In this document: positions 46,701-58,979 of the stretch, one piece after another
Layout: every line of letters begins with the position of its first letter
Numbering within the stretch: the stretch's first letter is position 1
DNA from: Moniliophthora roreri
Lineage: Eukaryota; Basidiomycota; Agaricomycetes; Agaricales; Marasmiaceae
Assembly: GCA_001466705.2 (NCBI GenBank)
Contig: LATX02000046.1
Coordinates: 1,301,966-1,365,965, forward strand
Reading direction: 5' to 3'
Length of the DNA stretch: 64,000 bases
Translations under genes and position numbers: made by a program
Notes under the pieces: model-generated
The model's input: only the letters and a program-made list of their open reading frames with translations
Database searches by the model: none
What the model was told of the DNA's origin: nothing

Positions 46701-47566
46701 GGCAACTACCTCTCACTACAAAAAGGAAAGAGTGGATACCACACAGTGGGCCTATACATAGACGTCTTCTTGCAGCACATATGGGGCTACAAATTTAAAA
46801 CACATGGCACAGCAGGAATGATGAAAAAGAGCTTACTCGACATCTTCCAAAAATATTGCCTGGCCCAGACATTCATGTCAGACAGAGGATCACACTTCAA
46901 AAACAAAGCCATCAACAAATTCTGCAAAGAATGGGGGGCCAAACACCAAGTCATGCCAGCATATTTGCCATGGGTCAACAGATTGATCGAGAGGACAAAC
47001 AAGCTACTATTACATGTGCTGAAATGACTAGTAGCCCCAGAGCTGAAGGAGGATTCAGAGGAGTTCAAGGAGATGACATGAAACAACCTATCTAGCACCT
47101 GGCCAGAGCACCTTGACACCGCAATTCATGCCCTAAACTCCCGACAACTCACAAACTTCCAATTCTCACCAAAAGAACTCCTCTTTGGAATGGTAGTAAA
47201 CACAAAGAAAACACCTTTGGAGGATGCAGAATCAGCACCAAAAGAAGCAGATATCACCACACACATAGCATATGTCACACAGCAATGGCTCGATGGCTAT
47301 GATTGCATGGTATGTCATGCCATACGACACAAAAATGCTTTTGATAAACGAGTAGTGCGGCAAACGGGCAAAGAGGTCATATTTGAAGTGGGGGATCTGG
47401 TGCAGGTCTACAGGAGCAGCATGGATAATACCCACAAAACTAAGAGGAAGCTAATTCCAAAGTGGTCAGCACCAAGGAGAGTAGTCAGCAGGAACATGAA
47501 CTCGTACATTTTAGAGATGCTGCAAGGAGAAAGATTAGAGGGCAAATTTAGTGCGAGAAGGTTGTG
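43731..47566 (+). pseudogene. Second Ty3-like pol (RT, RNase H, integrase) with many in-frame stops
   Basis: From about 44211 one frame runs to 47566. RT: SLVDFASGFYAVEVAPEARP, YCKMPFSLTGAPSTF and the catalytic FIDDAG at about 45269-45286. RNase H-like region: DGSKFIVISDSCKEGFAAVL, ITFASKQMSAAERSYKPFLL, HIPGKTNIVADGLSRK. Integrase: CEQCRNFG, GLYIDVF (about 46749), MSDRGSHFKNKA (about 46876) and NRLIERTNKL (about 46978). A C-terminal GDLVQVYRSSMDNTHKTKRK follows. Stops interrupt the frame near 44682, 45561, 45975, 46017, 46152, 46209, 46533, 46569, 46677, 47025 and 47079. Most can be explained by a single C-to-T or G-to-A change. No gag or protease is seen; 43731-44210 is Lys/Glu-rich in a different phase. 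Confidence 0.85.
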
Positions 47567-47701
47567 AATGTTTAAGAAGGAGTCAGAGAGAGCCAAGGAG
47601 CAGGCAGGGAGGAGGTAGGAGAGTAGAGGTCAAAGAGAGCATTGGTGACAAGGACACCACCATTTTTTTTTAGTGGAGGCACATCGAGTAGGGGGATTGG
47701 G

Positions 47702-48427
47702 TAGATATCATAGAGTTTGGTACTGTTTGTCATGAGCTTTGAGGGACTTTACAGTGTTTCGCATGTAGATACAGAATCAGAACAATCATCACTTGCTATC
47801 TATTTCAATGTCTATCCCACCCACTCCAACATGTATATTCAGGCCCTGGTTATGCATTCTACGGCATGGGTAGCAGAGAAGGTGATGTGGAGTCAGATGT
47901 CAAGGACTGAATGAAACAAAAAGTTTGAAAAGAACCCAATCATCCATGCTCAGACCCAGAATCGAACTGGAAACCTTTTGGTAGAGTAAGGGACCTTGGC
48001 AAGGATACCAAATGCTCTACTGATTGAGCTATCTGAGCTTGGGTAAATGATAGAGGGTAGTAATTGTCACTGTTCCTGTGGGCACTTATGAAGTAGCCTA
48101 TTGGGGCAGTCAGGCACTAGTGGAAAATCAAGTACTGTGGTACTATTATTGCACAAAAACAGGGAAGTTACAAAGGAGTGACTGCAGTTAGGGTAACAAG
48201 TGTATAAATTGTTAAGAGGGTATTAAGCATCTACTGCGCCATTGGCATGCATCCTCCAGAGCCTTCGTCGTTTCTAAAGTATCTTTCTCAGGTATTGAGG
48301 TCAAAGCTGCCGACCTTCTGATGTCTTTCACGGGTCTTTCCAAAACTTTCCCACCCTGTTTTTGTTTGTCTAAATGTGCTGTCTGTTTCGTTACTTGTGC
48401 AGCAACGACAACAACAACCCTACAACA
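47702..48427 (+). repeat. LTR2, probable 3' LTR
   Basis: It begins after a purine tract (GAGTAGGGGGATTGGG) with TAGATATCATAGAG, the same start as 43638. A TATAAATT box lies near 48204, and the likely end is CCCTACAACA at 48427. The start is TA rather than TG in both copies, so the exact boundary is provisional. A tRNA-like sequence lies inside on the opposite strand. 47567-47701 is a non-coding purine-rich tail of the pol. Confidence 0.5.
47947..48038 (-). tRNA. tRNA-like sequence, possibly intron-containing, isotype unassigned
   Basis: On the minus strand the acceptor GCTCAGA pairs with TCTGAGC, followed by an A discriminator. The A box is TAGCTCAATCAGTAGAGC with a GCTC/GAGC D-stem, and the B box is CAGTTCGATTCTG with a matching T-stem. 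The anticodon arm TTTGG/CCAAA encloses 26 nt, so an intron of about 18-19 nt would be needed. The usual U at position 33 is not clean, so I do not assign an anticodon (CCT or CTT are possible). It could be a functional tRNA, a tRNA pseudogene or a Pol III-type promoter captured in the LTR. Confidence 0.55.
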
Positions 48428-48904
48428 CTATGACGTAGTGACGCAGAGTCGACCTTCAACTGGAAAAGGCAAGTTCTCTTCCTGAAGGAGTTAAGGTTCA
48501 AGTTAGAGGATTAGCTTAAGAAAAGCTAACGTCCAGAAGACTAGTTTTTTGGCTAAACACAAGTTGATTTAACTAGGTCAAGCTGAAGAGCTTAGACCTG
48601 GCAGACTATCTACTTATACATTCTTTGTAGCTACTCGTTTGGATACAAACTGCAGAGTCAACATTGTTGTTTGCTAAACAAGTAGAAAGCAATGGAATAT
48701 GATAGATTGTCGATGAAGTCATATGGAAAAGATTTGACATTATAAGCGATGTCATTGGAAGGAGATAGAAACAAATGGAATAAAGTGAAGTCATGATGAT
48801 GTCATAAATATCGAAGAAGAAAAAGGGAGCTAGGAATGTGGATAAGTCCAGATGTCGACAAGAAGCATAAGATTGAGCAGTAAGGAAAAGCATAATGTTG
48901 GGCA
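48428..48904. other. Intergenic between LTR2 and third gag, no gene seen
   Basis: This is non-coding, AT-rich sequence. A minus-strand frame (48917-48606) overlaps it without recognisable motifs. Confidence 0.4.
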
Positions 48905-51273
48905 CTAAGTTGCCCAAAATAGTGGTACAAGAAAAGGAAAACGGAAGAATGTCTGATAAAAAATGAAAAACTGTAACACTGTCCCCTTTTCTATTGCTTG
49001 ATTTTTGGGTATTGGAGGCCTGTCTATAGGCTTCACTTTATCAAACGGGTGGGTATCTTGGGGTAGCACTTTATTAGGTGTAGGAATCTCTTCGCTATGT
49101 GTTTCTTTCACCTTATCTTCGGCTTTCTCTTCATTTTTGGGTTTTTCTTTCTTTGATTGTGCATTTGTTTTTAATAGACTTTCTAGGTCCCAATATAAGG
49201 ATTTATCAAAACCTCTAGAAGGTGAAATAGAAATTTCTAATAATTTGCCTTTACCCTCTGGGGATTTTGTTTTAGTAGCTTTGGCATTGTGTGCTACCGT
49301 CCCCATCACTGGGCTTCTCAGTTTTTTGTAACCTCAGTCTGAGCTGCATTTAGCTGCATTTGTTGTAACATTGCTGCTGCTAATTGTTGAAGAGTGTTCT
49401 CCTCAAAGACAGGAGCTGTCGTTGTTGCAGCATGAAATACATTAGGCAGCTTATCTTCCTCTTCTATTCCACTAAAGAAGTAGGAGTCTGAAGACGTCAC
49501 CCATCCTTTAGTCTTTGCATATTCAGTAACCTTGTCTTTCCAGAACTCAGTCCCTTCACGCTTTGGTAATCTCTTTCCATCTTTTAAGATATAGTGATTG
49601 GCTGATTCATTCCAAACCAGCCACCCATCATTAACCATTTGTTTGTGTGATGGACATTCTCTTACCATGTGGCCTTGTTTGCCACACTAGTAACAAATTT
49701 GTCCAGCACTTGTGGACTGTACAGCCCTTCCTATCATAGGCTGTCCATGTTTTCCTTGGACATTCTGGTTCATAGTGAACATTGGCATCTCTTGGCTAAG
49801 AGGTCTCTGGGTTGCCAGAGCTCCTAGCAAACTTGACATTTGCCTTTTTAGGTTCTCAATTTCTTGAGTCTGTGCTCATATAGTACATTGGTGTGCATCT
49901 ACTGTCGCTGCCACACCCAAATTATACATATCGCTATCCCGTTCCTCTTTTTTAGGAAACAATGATGGTACTGTCTTCTCTTGTTTTATGACCAGCGTTG
50001 TCACAGCCTGGCTAGGAGCTTGTCCTTGTGCTGCTTTGACCTGCGCATTCATCAAAGGAATAGGAACCCCCATAGAAAAGGCCATACCTGGTATAATGGG
50101 TTGCGTTTCTTCAGGAACTGCTGACTGATGTGAATTCAGAAAATAAATGTTCTCTGAATTGGTTGACATTACTATCTCAGCCTGTTCGATGACATCGTTT
50201 AGTTCCCAAGGATCTTGTTGTCTTCTAGAGTCTTCTTTTCCCTTATCTAGCTTATTGAGCATAAACAGCTCCATCCACTGTTGAACATGCATCTTGAACA
50301 TTGTTTCAAAGGTGCTCAGGTATGTTTGTACAGCTGCATGGTTTGAAAGGAGAGCTGGAGGTTTGAGAAGCTTTCTGACTTCAAGCAAGAACACTCGATT
50401 GTACTTCTTTAGCTTCTCCAGTCCACCAAATCCAATGTATTGACTGTGCAACACTATCTGGTACAATTTATCCATCAATCCATTGTCCGTATCTGCCAAA
50501 TCAGGGAATTCCTTAAATAAGAGCTTTTTAAAGTCTTCCCAGGAGTTGCCTTTGGCTTCACTACTCCCTTGCAATTCTGTATGCAGCTTATAGGACATCT
50601 TCCGCATTGCAGAATAGATCTTTGAGGCACCCTCTATCAATCTAGCCATCTTAAATTGGATTCAAAGATCATCAAGCCATGCTTGTAAGGTATCTGGTTC
50701 ATCTTCATCAAATGACTTTACGGTATGCAGAATTTTTCTAACATTTCCTTCTGCCAACTTATCCAACTGATCTTGCAGTAGGTCATCCCATCGGAGACGT
50801 TGCGTGTTTCCTGCAGTCGGCATTTCATTGTTATTCGGTGGATGTTCAGTTTCTATTTCTTCTTCAAATATTCTAAGTAGATTAAACTCTTCAACTAAGA
50901 CCTCTACTCTAGATAATTGAGTGTTTCAGTCTGTAATTAAGGTAGCAACAGTAATGACGTTTCCACCAGGTGTGGAGGGGGCAGTACTTCTTCTAGGAGT
51001 TGCTGTCGAAGTACTGTCTTGAGAATCAATACGAACAAGTCTACTTCTATTGAATTCAACTGGATCTGTTAACAAAACAGCCTCTGTCGCAGTTGCTGAT
51101 CTAGTTGCTCTAGCTGGAGCTGTTAGATTTGATCTAGCAGTCTTTTTCTTTGATCCTTTCTGCTTTCTAGACTTTGATGGATTTTCTGCTACTGGAGTAG
51201 GTGGAAATGCACCAGGAATCTGGGTTTCGGGTTCAGACACTGTTGACACTTCTGAATCCCTGATTGTTTTCAC
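48905..51273 (-). pseudogene. Third retrotransposon gag with zinc knuckle
   Basis: One minus-strand frame from 51273 (MKTIRDSEVSTVSEPETQIP) has stops near 50923, 49875 and 49690. It gives a Ser/Thr/Lys-rich leader, then a capsid-like region related in layout to the 31-kb gag (WEDFKKLLFKEFPDLADTDN, KLKKYNRVFLLEVRKLLKPP, LLSNHAAVQTYLSTFETMFK). A CCHC knuckle follows at about 49693-49652, with one codon turned to a stop (CY-stop-CGKQGHMVREC). The tail at 49309-48905 is in another phase and is Lys/Glu-rich, like the start of a pol linker. No RT follows, so the element is truncated at its 3' side. Confidence 0.75.
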
Positions 51274-51458
51274 TAATCACTGAGAACTAGCAAGTAAGAC
51301 AGAGTCTTATTGACTATTACTCTATCTTTTTTTATGACAGGTTCAAGTTCAAACTTGTTAAAATTATCTGGATGTGTTTTCTAAGAAGTAAATACTCCTC
51401 AAAAAGATTGTTTCTCGATAGCTTAGAGCTTAAATTGGTATTCTAGATCCACCCTCAT

Positions 51459-51469
51459 GGTGGGCTCCA
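51459..51469 (-). promoter_or_regulatory. Primer binding site of the third retroelement
   Basis: The minus-strand TGGAGCCCACC is the same 11 bp as at 31873-31863 and is likewise followed by a GGTGGAT-containing stretch and then gag. It supports use of the same tRNA primer by both elements. Confidence 0.55.
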
Positions 51470-51477
51470 GATAATTT

Positions 51478-52958
51478 GTCTAAGTTAGGACTAGTGGAAA
51501 ACTACCCAAAAAGATAACCTCCAAAAGTCTAACTCAGTTGTTGTGCAAGTGTGAATCAACGTGATCAGAGTTACTGCACTTAGAATGCCAACAAAACTCT
51601 TAGCTAGGTTGATTCTCTCTTATTGAAGTGTTCTACTTCACAGTGTTCACCTCCAGAGGAGTATAGGTGGATTTAAAATGGGTTTATTGGGCAAACACAC
51701 ACAAAACACAAAGAACACAGTGCACAAAGCACAAACACAAGAGCTACAGTCCTGTACAAAGACTCAATAGCCGATATAGTCTGACCCTATGGAGTTCAAG
51801 ACTTCTTCAAGATAACTACAGCATACAGTGTACTGGAAAAGGTTCTAGACCAATTTCTACAAAGAGCTCAGTGCAGGCACACCCCTTGCTAAGACTCTAA
51901 GTGTGTCACAACCTGATACACACACAGGCCACACTTCAAGTGCCCAAGGCTCCTTGGCGTAAAGTCTCTCTTAGAAAAGTGCTATAACACACTCAAGATG
52001 TTACCCTTATCTCTTATGATGCAAGTTCGTTATCAGATTTCTATCTTTCTGGAGTCACTCAGGACCAATCTCCAGGGCCTGTAGTGAGGAAGCAAAACTG
52101 GAATGGCACACAAATTTATACACCAAACAAACTCGTCATGTATTCACAATCAGAGGGGGCAGAGTTACTTGCACATGTACAAATATCTAGCTGTCCTTAT
52201 ATACAGTCCAAGGAATATATCTACAGAAAATTATAAATAATGTCCGATAATTCAGGAAATGACAAAGATACTAAAAGAGGGATTATTCAGATGTCATGGA
52301 GTCTGGCCACTAGGGTATCCAACCATATCCACGCAGGTATCTACGTTTCCAGGTGTTCTAGATTCTATAATTTGTATTTTCTCTTTTCTAAGTCAGGTAT
52401 CTATGAGCGGATGGCTGTATCTGTCCCGTCTTTTGACAGCATTTCCCTTTTCTAGTATCTGCACATTGGCAGAGGCCTAGATGCCAAAGTTTCCAAGGTT
52501 GGAACATGCTGTTATTGTTCCTATCTCCTTTGACAATGCACATGCAGTCTTATTTAGGATTTCTTGTGCGTTAGATATTCTTCATATGTCTCATTGTATC
52601 TGTCTGTAGGTAGTGGATGTCCTTCAGAAGTGATTTCTGTCTTTCTGAGCAGTCTTTGTACCTAGTTCGCTTATCACATATTGTTTAGCTGCTGGTGAAT
52701 TCTTTATTAAGAGATCGCCTGCTTTGACTCTGATCTGTATATTGACTTCGGAGGATGATTGTTCTATGATCATTTCTGTTCTAAATTGTCTTTCTGTTTT
52801 GATGTCTCCTCTAAGTACCTCTGTACTGTTTGACTGCAGCTTGCACTTTGCAGATGTCATAGAAAAGTAAAGTAGAAGTTAAAATCCCATTGATAGCACT
52901 TTTGAGAGCTTGATTAACTAGCCAATGTGTTCATTGGGCCATAGTTAGATTCCCTACA
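51478..52958 (-). repeat. Probable LTR3 (5' LTR of the third retroelement)
   Basis: This lies directly upstream (minus sense) of the PBS. Candidate ends are TGTAGGGAATCTAAC at 52958 and ..AGACA near 51477, giving about 1.48 kb, close to the LTR1 length. A TATATAAGG box is present on the minus strand near 52196-52205. No second LTR copy is clear in the window, so the ends are inferred from the TG..CA rule and position. Confidence 0.4.
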
Positions 52959-53790
52959 GGTTTCAGGAGTGATCTGCTTCAGATCTGATACATAGATAGG
53001 TCAGAAAGTACAGCTTAGACACCTCTGTATAGTGTATCATATAGCTCTTCATACTTTCTAAAGTACCACAGCTTCTCTAAGGCAATGACTAGCAGACTGG
53101 GCTCACTCTAGTCCTTATTACCCATTATCTCATGTCATATTAAAGTGTTCCAATTCAGAAATAGTGTAAAATGAATAAAAGTGGGTCTTTTCTAGGTTTG
53201 ACATATTAACGGTGAAGATGCTCAAAAACCTATGCTTCTACTATGAAAAAACAAGGCCTATGGTGCCAAAATACCCCCAAAAAAGGTATATATATAAGTT
53301 CTTGATTCTTAGTTTTGTTTGCAAGTTGGTTCAGCATGGTTCACTGTTACCGCAACATCAAGAATAATTTCTCAATGTCTTGCTCGGTAGTTCAGAGATG
53401 AATGCCTTCAAAACAACTTCTCAGATCGAGATTGGTGTTCGTTTTGTATAATATTTATGGGTTTATAGTTTTATTAATCACTTCAAAGCAAATACTGGTA
53501 TCAATGTTTGACCAGAAACTGCCCAAAGAATAAACTTCTTCTAAGCAAGAACAAAGGTACCTCTTGTACCTGAATATAGCCCTCTTAGCTATGTTCTGCA
53601 ACAATTCTCAAGAGGACAAATCTTCTAGACACTGCTAGCCTGAAACCCTCTCTGATTCATGTCAAAACACCAGACTATACTGATGCATGTCAGCTACCCT
53701 CTTGGTAAACTGATACAATATTCTTCTTATCAGAAAACACGCCTCTTGCATTAAAAACTAAGCTCTTCCTAGCTTTTATTTATATCTCTG

Positions 53791-56700
53791 GTTTGGGTTA
53801 CAATCTCAGGTCTCAACTAGCCTGTGCCTCTTGCACAACTAAATAAGCTAGAGCCCAAAGTGGTTGAAAAATACTGATTGCCAGTAGCTCTTCTACCTGA
53901 ACAACAATGTCATACACTCTGGTAATCGGTGGGCAGTATCTCTCCTGCTTTCCACCTACAAAACACGTCCCCTTATATACTCTACAACATAAATAATCTA
54001 ATATATCTGTCACACATACAAATAAAACTGAGTCAGATGCTAAATATTATATAAACTGAGCTGTGTTTGGTAATTTCTCTGTCACAGTGTCCAGTTGTAG
54101 TCAGGCTTCATAGCCATAATCTCTTTTTCTATGACGATTGCGCAGTCTCCTGACACTAATCATTTGCAATTTCCTCGATCAAACGGCTCTCCTTCCGACT
54201 CCGTTTGAAAATATTATACTTCCATGCCACTCTGCATGGTTCCTTCCTTCTCCGTCTATTGTCATCTGCTCTGTGGACACATAATATGCTTCCATTTCTC
54301 CTCTAAAGTGTATGCATAAGCTCAGCCATGCTATCTTCTCGTCATACAGCTTTGTCTTCCGCTTTCCATGATACAGGCACCTTTCTGGTAACCAATCGTC
54401 TATTTCATTTGTCTAATTTGATATCGGTATCTCAAGTATCCCCCGCTGATAATTTGTCATTCTCTGTTTCATATCCGTTTCTCAGTAATATTCTCGTTGA
54501 TGTATCATTGAAGGCTTTTATTCTTCCTTCAAGTCAGGTGTGGTTTGAAAATATTGTTTAAAATTGAAAATATTCCCTTTGGTAAGCTTTCAATAGAGAG
54601 GTGTGATGTGGTGTGGTTCCCTACAGGTTTTGGGATGCTCCTCTGTATTCAGATTTGCTGTTTATTTTCATACTAGCAGTGGTTGGGTACTCTTGTATGG
54701 CCTACCATCAACCATTACTCTGCTAATATTTTGTATCCTTCTCTACTACTCACTTTGACTAGCTGCTCAGGGCTCACACTAGTCCTCAATTCTCTTGTAT
54801 ATGTCATTTTCAACCATAAAAGTGCAAAGATATTCTCTATTTGCATGCGAAATAAAAGGTAAAAGTTATACATATCAACAGGGATCTAAAAGCTATAGCA
54901 CGCAGAGAGTTTTCAATAGGCTGCACGTGGGAAGCTCAACCCTGCACTCTACGTTGAATGGGATCTGCAACTTGTGTAACAGTGCATAATGCAGAGGTAA
55001 AGAAGACTTACTGAAAAAGGTAAAGAACCTGGCCTCGAGTCATGACGAGAAGTCTGCCAAACAGAGGATTAAGGGTGTCCAAGCATACCTTACTATATTC
55101 AGAGAAAGGCCCTATATTTTACTATATGCCAGTGGTTACTACAGCATCTAAAAGAAGCATTGGCGTAGTTATGAGCACAATTGTTCATGCTTCTCGACAT
55201 TATAGAGTTTGATGGGACGAGCACTAATGAGCGCTAGAAGGAGGAATGATATCATAGGCAGAGTTAACAGGATATGGGTTGGGATTTGAATTTCTGGAGG
55301 GGTGATTTATGAGCCCAGAGTCTTACATGTGTGAGATAGAAATGCTAGTTGAGGTCTCGATCATATTGATGGGAATGTATGAAGAATGTAGACAAGTCTG
55401 CCATTGTATAATCTACCCAGACACTGACTGGGATGGTCAGTAGTTCAGTTTGGGGGAGATGATGTGCCCAATTTTGGCCTAGACATGAAATTGTGCACTT
55501 TTTGCATCAAATACTAGAAAAAGAGCCCAGAAGTATGTGTGATATTCACATGACTTGCTGACCCATGAGCTCTAATATGGTGCCTAAGCTTTAAGCACCA
55601 GGTCTAATAAGTCTAATAATTGACACTGTAACACAATCTAGAGGAGGTTAGTAGTCTATACTAGCCCTCTACATTACAGTGAAGCATCGCTGTGAGGGTC
55701 CTTGGTCAATAAAACAGGCTAGAAACCACTAATTCCAAATGCGAAGAAATAGATATCAGCAGGATCCACAGTCTAAGTGCACTAGATTGTTTGTTTTGCG
55801 ATCACATTGCATGATAATGCGTCAATAGACTTAAAACCTAATTATTACTATCAATAACTAGTACACNGTTTGGGTTACAATCTCAGGTCTCAACTAGCCT
55901 GTGCCTCTTGCACAACTAAATAAGCTAGAGCCCAAAGTGGTTGAAAAATACTGATTGCCAGTAGCTCTTCTACCTGAACAACAATGTCATACACTCTGGT
56001 AATCGGTGGGCAGTATCTCTCCTGCTTTCCACCTACAAAACACGTCCCCTTATATACTCTACAACATAAATAATCTAATATATCTGTCACACATACAAAT
56101 AAAACTGAGTCAGATGCTAAATATTATATAAACTGAGCTGTGTTTGGTAATTTCTCTGTCACAGTGTCCAATTGTAGTCAGGCTTCATAGCCATAATCTC
56201 TTTTATTCTTTTTCTATGACGATTGTGCAGTCTCCTGACACTAATCGTTTGCAATTTCCTCGATCAAACAGCTCTCCTTCTAACTCCGTTTGAAAATATT
56301 ATACTTCCATGCCACTCCACATGGTTCCTTCCTTCTCCGTCTATTGTCATCTGCTCTGTGGACACATAATATGCTTCCATTTCTCCTCTAAAGTGTATGC
56401 ATAAGCTCAGCCATGCTATCTTCTCGTCATACAGCTTTGTCTTCCGCTTTCCATGATACAGGCACCTTTCTGGTAACCAATCGTCTATTTCATTTGTCTA
56501 ATTTGATATCGGTATCTCAAGTATCCCCCGCTGATAATTTGTCATTCTCTGTTTCATATCCGTTTCTCAGTAATATTCTCGTTGATGTATCATTGAAGGC
56601 TTTTATTCTTCCTTCAAGTCAGGTGTGGTTTGAAAATATTGTTTAAAATTGAAAATATTCCCTTTGGTAAGCTTTCAATAGAGAGGTGTGATGTGGTGTG

Positions 56701-57953
56701 GTTCCCTACAGGTTTTGGGATGCTCCTCTGTATTCAGATTTGCTGTTTATTTTCATACTAGCAGTGGTTGGGTACTCTTGTATGGCCTACCATCAACCAT
56801 TACTCTGCTAATATTTTGTATCCTTCTCTACTACTCACTTTGACTAGCTGCTCAGGGCTCACACTAGTCCTCAATTCTCTTGTATATGTCATTTTCAACC
56901 ATAAAAGTGCAAAGATATTCTCTATTTGCATGCGAAATAAAAGGTAAAAGTTATACATATCAACAGGGATCTAAAAGCTATAGCACGCAGAGAGTTTTCA
57001 ATAGGCTGCACGTGGGAAGCTCAACCCTGCACTCTACGTTGAATGGGATCTGCAACTTGTGTAACAGTGCATAATGCAGAGGTAAAGAAGACTTACTGAA
57101 AAAGGTAAAGAACCTGGCCTCGAGTCATGACGAGAAGTCTGCCAAACAGAGGATTAAGGGTGTCCAAGCATACCTTACTATATTCAGAGAAAGGCCCTAT
57201 ATTTTACTATATGCCAGTGGTTACTACAGCATCTAAAAGAAGCATTGGCGTAGTTATGAGCACAATTGTTCATGCTTCTCGACATTATAGAGTTTGATGG
57301 GACGAGCACTAATGAGCGCTAGAAGGAGGAATGATATCATAGGCAGAGTTAACAGGATATGGGTTGGGATTTGAATTTCTGGAGGGGTGATTTATGAGCC
57401 CAGAGTCTTACATGTGTGAGATAGAAATGCTAGTTGAGGTCTCGATCATATTGATGGGAATGTATGAAGAATGTAGACAAGTCTGCCATTGTATAATCTA
57501 CCCAGACACTGACTGGGATGGTCAGTAGTTCAGTTTGGGGGAGATGATGTGCCCAATTTTGGCCTAGACATGAAATTGTGCACTTTTTGCATCAAATACT
57601 AGAAAAAGAGCCCAGAAGTATGTGTGATATTCACATGACTTGCTGACCCATGAGCTCTAATATGGTGCCTAAGCTTTAAGCACCAGGTCTAATAAGTCTA
57701 ATAATTGACACTGTAACACAATCTAGAGGAGGTTAGTAGTCTATACTAGCCCTCTACATTACAGTGAAGCATCGCTGTGAGGGTCCTTGGTCAATAAAAC
57801 AGGCTAGAAACCACTAATTCCAAATGCGAAGAAATAGATATCAGCAGGATCCACAGTCTAAGTGCACTAGATTGTTTGTTTTGCGATCACATTGCATGAT
57901 AATGCGTCAATAGACTTAAAACCTAATTATTACTATCAATAACTAGTACACAG
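53791..57953. repeat. Direct duplication either side of a single N (likely unmerged contig ends)
   Basis: 53791-55866 and 55868-57953 are almost the same sequence, with the N at 55867. They differ by a few substitutions and one small insertion (near 56205), which points to overlapping contigs from diverged haplotypes. The content looks like retroelement DNA without intact coding sequence. A minus-strand TTATATA box lies near 53972, and a possible LTR edge with TTCCCTACA lies near 54620. The left copy ends inside LTR1 (55460-55866). 52959-53790 also shows no gene. Confidence 0.75.
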
Positions 57954-58979
57954 TTGGAACTTGTTTCTATGCAGAGCTTTGAAGACACTCATGCAGATAT
58001 GATGGCCTTTCCAGGTGTACATGGAACGACTGATAGGCAATGAGTACACCAGAAATTGTGAATGACTCACAAGATCATACACAGGACAGAAGGAGATTGG
58101 ATATGGCAGATGTCTAGACCATGACATCCACCAATCCAATGGTAGAAAGCAGCTATGTGGAAGTGAACTGGCAGAAGGGGAAACATACCCATATATACAG
58201 CTGGTCCAGAACCCATGGCTATGTGGAAGTAGCTATGCAGAAGGATCATATGACCCAGCAACACTCTGTGCAGGGTCCAAAACCCAATAAATCAACTGTT
58301 TGGTCGCCAAATATACCCAATATATCTAATTGCTATGCAGAATCGAACTTTTAGGCACAAATGCATACGATTTATACCATAAACTAAAACATGCTCATTT
58401 TATCTTTTATTTTGTTATTTCCAATTATTATTCTGTATATAAAGAGCTGTACTTGTAGATGCAGGCTTAAGGACTGACTGGTACTTGCACCTTATAGCTC
58501 TGCACAGCAACAAATTAGACCTCTGTGCAGCTTCTTAGACCAAGTCTTTACGCACTTGCCAGTCAGTCACTTCTAGTCAAGCTGAGATTTATATATATAT
58601 ATCTTGCCTCACTGTATACAATCTGATAACCAATCAGTAAACCACTCATGTTAAAACCTACACTTTGTGACCCTTGAGTGCAATACTTGAGTTGTCTTAA
58701 CTAGAGTCTTTAGACTCTGCAATCTAAGCCAGCCAATTGAAGATATAAAGGGTTCTGTCCCCTTTCTCACCCTGAATCACTTGAGATAGACTCAGTCTTG
58801 TAGCAGACCTGTACAGTGCTTTCTCACTTATAGAAGCCTCTATTGTGGGTTTTGGTGTGTGTTGTGTGTGTGTGGGTTTTGTAGCTGTATTTAGTTGCAG
58901 AAGCCCTGTTTAGAGAGCTTTTAGAAGTGAAGATAGCGTGTAGTTGTCTTTTAAAGGAGATAGAGTTTCTGCCTCTTCA
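57545..58979 (+). repeat. LTR1 (3' LTR), plus orientation
   Basis: It is preceded by a polypurine tract (GGGGGAGA, 57537-57544), begins TGATGTGCCCAATTTTGGCC and ends GCCTCTTCA at 58979. It is 1435 bp and matches the minus-strand LTR at 33624-35046. The right flank is CCGATCTTCTCC, Plavaka coding sequence. The left-hand LTR abuts CCTGA, so a CCTGA duplication with one base lost on the right is likely. A partial second representation, 55460-55866, results from the N join. Confidence 0.8.
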
